Shown: positions 59,667 through 64,000 of the stretch, in pieces
How positions within the stretch are numbered: position 1 is the stretch's first letter
Layout of the letters: each line of letters starts with the position of its first letter
Made by a program: the position numbers and the translations under genes
Notes under the pieces: generated by a model
Databases searched by the model: none
What the model was told of the DNA's origin: nothing
Seen by the model: the letters and a program-made list of their open reading frames with translations, nothing else
DNA from: UBA1366 sp047602575
GTDB taxonomy: Bacteria; Bacillota; Clostridia; Oscillospirales; Ruminococcaceae
DNA: 64,000 nucleotides
Assembly: GCA_047602575.1 (NCBI GenBank)
Contig: JASGGY010000007.1
Location: 310,001 to 374,000 of the forward strand
Direction: 5' to 3'

Positions 59667-61517
59667 GTGGTTGGCGATAAGAATACGGCAGGAAATCCGG
59701 CGGGAGCAAGCCCCCGCCCTACGGACAATGAACTGCACGCGGAGCGGATTGTGCGGCGCGAGATTGTCCGCGGGCTGCGCGAAGCCGTGCGTCAGATTGA
59801 GAACAAGCCCGACTTTGTGCGGGATACACGATTTGCCGAGGTTGTGGTCGCGGGAAGCGATATTCATGCGGAAAAGCGCACGGAGGGACTTGCGGCGGGA
59901 GCAAGCCCCCGCCCTACCGACATTGAAACGCAGGGGGAGAAAATTCCGCATTCCGCAGGGAGAGATCTGATCAAAGAACGCTTTCTTGCAATGCGGAAGC
60001 TGCATCCGGCGCGCAGGTTTTCGCACAACGGGTTTACGCAGGAGCGCGACGACGCGGCATTCCGGGCGCAGGCGGCTTATATGGCGGATTTTTCGGACGC
60101 GTTTGACGGGCTTGTGCCGTATGAAGCCGCAGAGCCGTCGTATCAGAGCATGAACTTTGCGCAGCTGCGCACGTATTTTACTTGGCGGACGAACGCGCGG
60201 GCGGGAAGGGTTACGCCGACAAATGCGGCATATGCGGTGCTTTATGGGTATGAACTGCTTCTCGGCGTGGGTGCGGACTGCCCGCAGGATGCGCTGGACA
60301 AGCTGCTGGCGGTGTATGACGCCTGCCGCGCGGATGCGCCGAAGCTCGAGGCGGTGTTTCGCTCGTGGCTGCGGGATTTCTATTTGTTTCATGCGATTTA
60401 TGAGCCATTTGAAGCGTTTGCGGCGCGCAGTCCGCTGCTGGCGGCGATGTTTCCGCCTGCGGGAGAACGCGATTTGTTCGCGGAATACGCGGGGCTTGCG
60501 GATTATAAAATCGACGCATCGGAGTTTGTGACGGAGGAAAACCGACCGAAAATCGCGGCTTGCTTCGGCGCGATGGTTGAAGCGGCGGATCGATATTTAA
60601 GCCGGTGGAAGCGTGATTTCAGATCGCTGGTATATTATGAAACGTCGCGGGCGGCGTATGTGCCGTTTTCGGGAACGCCGGCGGCGGGGGCGGGGGTGCG
60701 TTCGGACGGGACGCTGCTGACGGTGTGCGGATGGGCTTTCGATAAGCAGAACGGTGGCTGGAACGCGGCTGCGCAGCCTGTTCCGCGGCGGGTGGGCGGC
60801 TATCTGATCGGCACGATGCTTAAAGCGGCGGAGCAGCGCTTCCGGACGGCGGCGAGCTATCCGTATCAGCTGCGCGTCGGGCGGGAAAAGCTTGCCGGCG
60901 GCGAGTTTAAAGCACTTGTTCCGCAGCCGGAGGGGCTGTTTGCCGCAATGGACGCGGCGCTGGATGCGGCGTTTGCCAAAGCGAACCGGCTGGTGATTGC
61001 GGTCAATCCCGCGCGGCTGGAGGAGGTGCGCCGCAGTGCGCTGGCGATTCAGGAGCGGCTTCTGGTGAATCCGGAGGACGCTGAACCGACGCAGGATGCG
61101 CGTTCCAATGCGGAGCGGGCTTTGCCGGAGCAGGCGGAAACGGCGGAATTGGAAATAGCGGCGGTAACTTCCGGCAGGGAGCAGAATTTGATTCCGGATG
61201 CGATGGAAGCGGCAGAAGCAATCGTCGAAACGGTGCGGTTTGTTGCAGAAGAACCGTCTGGCGCGGAAGATGAGTGGGCGGCTTTCTGCCGGTCGCTGGA
61301 CGAAGCCGAACGCGCGGCGGTGCGCATTGCGCTGAGCGGCGGGTCGGAAGCGGCGCTGATGAAGCTTGCGCGCGAAGCCGGACGGATGGCGGAGGTGCTT
61401 GTGGACGGGGTGAATGAGAAGGCGCTGGATCGCATCGGCGACGGCATTCTGGAGCTGTCGGACGGGCTGACAGTATACGCGGAGTATAAGGAGAATCTGG
61501 GGAGGGTGTTTATCTGA
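59667..61517 (+). CDS. sngA: TerB-N/TerB-C domain protein, Shango SngA-like, with two translated REP insertions
   Basis: The 616-residue product (start GTG 59667, GGAGGAGG ten bases upstream; TTG 59658 is possible but too near). Two family B palindromes are translated near the N-terminus (59700-59722 and 59895-59917), each encoding AGASPRPTD. The body has the TerB_N pattern (VPYEAAEPSYQSMNFAQLRT, YFTWRTNARAGRVTPTNAAY, VLYGYELLLGVGADCPQDAL) and a C-terminal TerB_C-like helical region (GLFAAMDAALDAAFAKANRL ... SALAIQERLLVNPEDAEPTQ). TerB-N proteins next to an ATPase and an Lhr-like helicase make up the Shango anti-phage system. It overlaps the ATPase gene by one base (TGATG). Confidence 0.8.
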   Translation: MVGDKNTAGNPAGASPRPTDNELHAERIVRREIVRGLREAVRQIENKPDFVRDTRFAEVVVAGSDIHAEKRTEGLAAGASPRPTDIETQGEKIPHSAGRDLIKERFLAMRKLHPARRFSHNGFTQERDDAAFRAQAAYMADFSDAFDGLVPYEAAEPSYQSMNFAQLRTYFTWRTNARAGRVTPTNAAYAVLYGYELLLGVGADCPQDALDKLLAVYDACRADAPKLEAVFRSWLRDFYLFHAIYEPFEAFAARSPLLAAMFPPAGERDLFAEYAGLADYKIDASEFVTEENRPKIAACFGAMVEAADRYLSRWKRDFRSLVYYETSRAAYVPFSGTPAAGAGVRSDGTLLTVCGWAFDKQNGGWNAAAQPVPRRVGGYLIGTMLKAAEQRFRTAASYPYQLRVGREKLAGGEFKALVPQPEGLFAAMDAALDAAFAKANRLVIAVNPARLEEVRRSALAIQERLLVNPEDAEPTQDARSNAERALPEQAETAELEIAAVTSGREQNLIPDAMEAAEAIVETVRFVAEEPSGAEDEWAAFCRSLDEAERAAVRIALSGGSEAALMKLAREAGRMAEVLVDGVNEKALDRIGDGILELSDGLTVYAEYKENLGRVFI

Positions 61518-62851
61518 TGGAAACAGCGGCAAATGCGCAGCGGGCGGCGAACCCGCCGAAGCGAATTGCAAGCACAATCATCAACGCGCTCAAGGGCGGC
61601 GTTGTGCCGCGCGTGGGGCTGGAATATATCGCGGTGGGGCGTGAGCGGGAAATCGGCGCGCTGCTCGGCGACATCGACATCGTGGCGGACGGCGGCGCGT
61701 CGTTTCGCTTTATCGTGGGCAAATACGGAAGCGGCAAGAGCTTTCTGCTGCAGACCATCCGTAATTATGCCACGGAGCGGGGGTTTGCGGTGGCGGATGC
61801 GGATTTGTCGCCGGAGCGGCGGTTTGTCGGAACAAAGGGGCAGGGGCTGGCGACTTACAAAGAGCTGATGAAAAACATTTCCACCAAGACAAAGCCCGAC
61901 GGCGGTGCGTTGGCGCTGATTTTAGAGCGATGGATTTCGAGCGTAAAATCGTCCGTTGCGGCACGGGTGGATGCGTCAGACCCGATGTTTGAAACGCAGG
62001 TTGAGCAGCGTGTGCATGAAGTGGTCGGCTCGTTGCAGGGAATGGTCAACGGGTTTGAGTTCGCGCGCGCGATTTTGTTATATTACAATGCGTATAACAC
62101 CGGCGACGATGAGAAAAAAGCATGCGTGCTGAAATGGTTCCGCGGGGAATATCCGACGAAAACCGAGGCGAAAAAAGACCTCGGCATCGGGTTTATTGTG
62201 ACGGACGACAACTGGTACGATTTTCTGAAAATCTTTGCGGAATTCCTGATTCACGCGGGCTACAAGGGGATGCTGGTGATTGTGGACGAGCTGGTGAATC
62301 TGTATAAAATTCCGCAGTCGGTCACGCGGCAGAGCAATTATGAAAAAATCCTGACGATGTACAACGACGTGCTGCAGGGCAAAGCGCACGGGATCGGCTT
62401 TCTGCTGGGGGGCACGCCGCAGTGCGTGGAGGATAAGTACAAGGGCATTTTCAGCTATGAAGCGCTGCGCTCACGGCTGGCGGAGGGGCGCTTCTCACGC
62501 GGGGAAGCGGGGGTGCGCGATTTGCTTTCGCCGATTATCCGGCTGGAAATGCTCACGCACGACGAGGTCTATGTGCTGATTGAGAAGCTGGCGGCGATGC
62601 ACGGGCTGCTGTTCGGGTACGCACCGCGGATTGACCACGCGGGGCTGGTGGCTTTTCTGGAAACCGAATACAACCGCGTGGGGGCGGCGCAGCACATCAC
62701 CCCGCGCGAAATCATCCGCGATTTTATCGAGCTGCTGAATCTCCTGTACCAGAATCCGGACAGCACGACGGAAAGCATTTTAGGCACGGGCGGGCTGGTT
62801 TTTTCAGGAACGCAGGAGCAGGACGCGCTGTTTACGGAGTTTGAATTATGA
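61517..62851 (+). CDS. sngB: P-loop ATPase (DUF2791/BrxD-like), Shango SngB-like
   Basis: A 444-residue AAA-type ATPase: Walker A IVGKYGSGKSFLLQTIRNYA (GKYGSGKS at 68-75), a GREREIGALLGDIDIVADGG start typical of the DUF2791 (BREX BrxD) family, and Walker B GMLVIVDELVNLYKIPQ. The C-terminus (ITPREIIRDFIELLNLLYQN) is family-typical. BrxD-type ATPases occur in BREX with BrxHI helicase, but here the partner is TerB, so Shango fits better. It starts at ATG 61517 in a TGATG overlap and ends in an ATGA overlap with the helicase: three translationally coupled genes, likely in fixed stoichiometry. Confidence 0.85.
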   Translation: METAANAQRAANPPKRIASTIINALKGGVVPRVGLEYIAVGREREIGALLGDIDIVADGGASFRFIVGKYGSGKSFLLQTIRNYATERGFAVADADLSPERRFVGTKGQGLATYKELMKNISTKTKPDGGALALILERWISSVKSSVAARVDASDPMFETQVEQRVHEVVGSLQGMVNGFEFARAILLYYNAYNTGDDEKKACVLKWFRGEYPTKTEAKKDLGIGFIVTDDNWYDFLKIFAEFLIHAGYKGMLVIVDELVNLYKIPQSVTRQSNYEKILTMYNDVLQGKAHGIGFLLGGTPQCVEDKYKGIFSYEALRSRLAEGRFSRGEAGVRDLLSPIIRLEMLTHDEVYVLIEKLAAMHGLLFGYAPRIDHAGLVAFLETEYNRVGAAQHITPREIIRDFIELLNLLYQNPDSTTESILGTGGLVFSGTQEQDALFTEFEL

Positions 62852-64000
62852 GGAACGAACAAGATACGCACGGGGGGAATGCGCCCTCGATGTTTGAACG
62901 GCTGGCACCGTACATCCAGAATTATATTTACGCCGAGGGCTGGGAGGAGCTGCGCGATATTCAGGTTGCGGCTTGCGCGGCGGTGTTTGATTCGGTGGAA
63001 AACCTGCTGCTGTCCTCGGGAACGGCTTCCGGAAAAACGGAGGCGGCGTTTTTGCCGGTGCTGACGAAGCTTGACGAAAACCCGAGCCGTTCGGTGGGCG
63101 TGCTTTACATCAGCCCGCTCAAGGCGCTGATCAACGATCAGTTCAAGCGGCTGGATTTTCTGCTGCTGGAATCGGGGCTGCCGGTTTATAAATGGCACGG
63201 CGACGCGTCACAGACACAGAAAAACAAGCTGGTGAAAAACCCTTGCGGCATCCTCCAGATCACACCGGAGTCGCTCGAATCGCTGCTCATCCGCAAGCGC
63301 GGGGCTTGTCTGAAATTGTTTTCCGACCTGCGGTTTGTGATCATTGACGAGGTGCATTACTTCATGCGGGATGCGCGCGGGGTACAGGTGCTGTGCCTGC
63401 TCGAGCGCTTGCAGAAGCTGACGGGTGTCATTCCGCGCAGAATCGGGCTTTCGGCGACGCTCGGCGATGTGCAGACGGCAAAGGATTGGCTGAATGCCGG
63501 CACGGGGCGGGGTTGTCTTGCGCCGGTCGGCGAAGCGGCGAAGCAGAAAATGCGCGTTTTGGTTGAACGGTTTGTGAAGCTTTCGACCAACGAGCGCGGC
63601 GATTCGATGCAGAATTCGAACGCGGCGCATTATGAATTTCTTTATCAGATGACGCTGGACAAGAAAACCATCATTTTCACAAACTCGCGGGAGGAAACCG
63701 AATTTGTCCTCGCAAACTTGAGGCAGATTGCGTTGAAAAATAAAACAACGGACGTTTACCGCGTCCACCACGGGAACATTTCCTCCGTGCTGCGCGAACA
63801 GGCGGAGGACGAGATGAAGCTGTCGGAGGACAAAATTGTCACGGGCGCAACAGTGAGCTTAGAGCTTGGCATCGACATCGGCTCGCTGGATCAGGTGGTG
63901 CAAATCGGCACACCCGCATCGGTGTCAAGCTTTGCGCAACGGCTCGGGCGCTGCGGGCGGCGGGGACAGGTTCCGCAGATCATTTTCAGCTTTATCGACG
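62848..64000 (+). CDS. sngC: Lhr-like DEAD/DEAH helicase, Shango SngC-like (3' end outside window)
   Basis: Partial product of 384 residues, open at the window end; start ATG 62848 in an ATGA overlap with the ATPase. Superfamily 2 helicase motifs are in order: Q-type region GWEELRDIQVAACAAVFDSV, motif I LLSSGTASGKTEAAFLPVLT (GTASGKT at 58-64), Ia YISPLKALINDQFKRL, Ib TPESLESLL, II VIIDEVHYF (DEVH), III GLSATLGD, IV KTIIFTNSREETEFVL, V TGATVSLELGIDIGSLD, VI FAQRLGRCGRRG. The pattern is Lhr-like, as in BrxHI and the Shango helicase. Likely continues for several hundred residues (Lhr-type C-terminal domains) beyond base 64000. Confidence 0.88.
   Translation, partial: MRNEQDTHGGNAPSMFERLAPYIQNYIYAEGWEELRDIQVAACAAVFDSVENLLLSSGTASGKTEAAFLPVLTKLDENPSRSVGVLYISPLKALINDQFKRLDFLLLESGLPVYKWHGDASQTQKNKLVKNPCGILQITPESLESLLIRKRGACLKLFSDLRFVIIDEVHYFMRDARGVQVLCLLERLQKLTGVIPRRIGLSATLGDVQTAKDWLNAGTGRGCLAPVGEAAKQKMRVLVERFVKLSTNERGDSMQNSNAAHYEFLYQMTLDKKTIIFTNSREETEFVLANLRQIALKNKTTDVYRVHHGNISSVLREQAEDEMKLSEDKIVTGATVSLELGIDIGSLDQVVQIGTPASVSSFAQRLGRCGRRGQVPQIIFSFID

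Noticed and set aside
61517..64000. BREX system
   Set aside because: BrxD- and BrxHI-like genes are present, but brxA, brxB, pglX and pglZ are not seen and a TerB gene leads the operon, which fits Shango better.
1..64000. tRNA and rRNA genes
   Set aside because: No T-loop GGTTCGAATCC-type sequence with a matching acceptor stem and no rRNA stretch was recognised by eye; a tRNAscan run would be decisive.

Overview
The window looks like chromosomal DNA of a spore-forming, GC-rich member of the Clostridia (Oscillospiraceae/Ruminococcaceae-like). This rests on near-consensus sigma-A promoters (TTGACA-17-TATAAT), Gram-positive gene pairings (rpsO-pnp, a flippase-mazG-rqcP cluster, tsaE-tsaB), sporulation-type proteins (SpoVB-like, SpoIIM-like, a BclB-type collagen-like protein), a tetrahydrofolate riboswitch and formate-THF ligase. 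The taxon is inferred. No rRNA, tRNA, CRISPR array, transposase gene or integrated phage was recognised.

1-3.6 kb: end of a secreted protein, a 50-residue acidic peptide, a frameshifted PHP phosphoesterase and an RluA-type pseudouridine synthase. 3.6-12 kb: radC-uvrB-uvrA, then rpsO-pnp with structured leaders. 12-15.5 kb: two secreted multidomain surface proteins sharing a C-terminal cassette. 15.7-19.1 kb: SpoVB-like flippase, mazG, HU and rqcP. 19.1-26.6 kb: CorC-like transporter behind a leader peptide/terminator, a zinc-ribbon membrane protein, a PASTA pseudokinase, pfkA, a THF riboswitch with a FolT-like ECF component, and proC. 26.6-28.1 kb: SpoIIM-like and DUF624 membrane proteins. 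28.2-33.8 kb: a copper island (HMA-TauE/UreH-cupredoxin fusion, DUF2318 lipoprotein, HxlR regulator, CopA, CopZ). 33.9-41.1 kb: HAD hydrolase, LCP ligase, lone holin and three lipoproteins with a shared signal and Thr-rich linker. 41.2-48 kb: LysR regulator and leuC/leuD/leuB interleaved with a Dabb protein, two GNATs and trmO. 48.4-54.7 kb: fhs, a DUF3810 protein, NUDIX, tsaE-tsaB and rpiB. 54.7-58.8 kb: collagen-like protein, its probable glycosyltransferase and a broken sigma factor. 59-64 kb: a three-gene TerB / ATPase / helicase operon matching the Shango anti-phage system, cut by the window end.

Three features cut across the window. (1) Dispersed non-coding repeats are abundant: a family of about 100-200 bp (family A, seven copies) with hairpins whose tips differ but keep pairing; a 23-bp REP-like palindrome (family B, ten copies), two of them translated inside the TerB gene and four in a 108-bp tandem array at the operon's 5' end; and two unrelated 158- and 190-bp inverted-repeat elements. 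Several abut or form gene ends. (2) Conserved genes (PHP twice, pnp, mazG, the copper fusion, leuC, a sigma factor) carry 1-2 base frameshifts, six of seven in a sense-strand purine GAAG/GAGAG context; sequencing error and real slippage cannot be separated from one sequence. (3) The + strand changes from C-rich to G-rich near 26-27 kb whatever the gene orientation.
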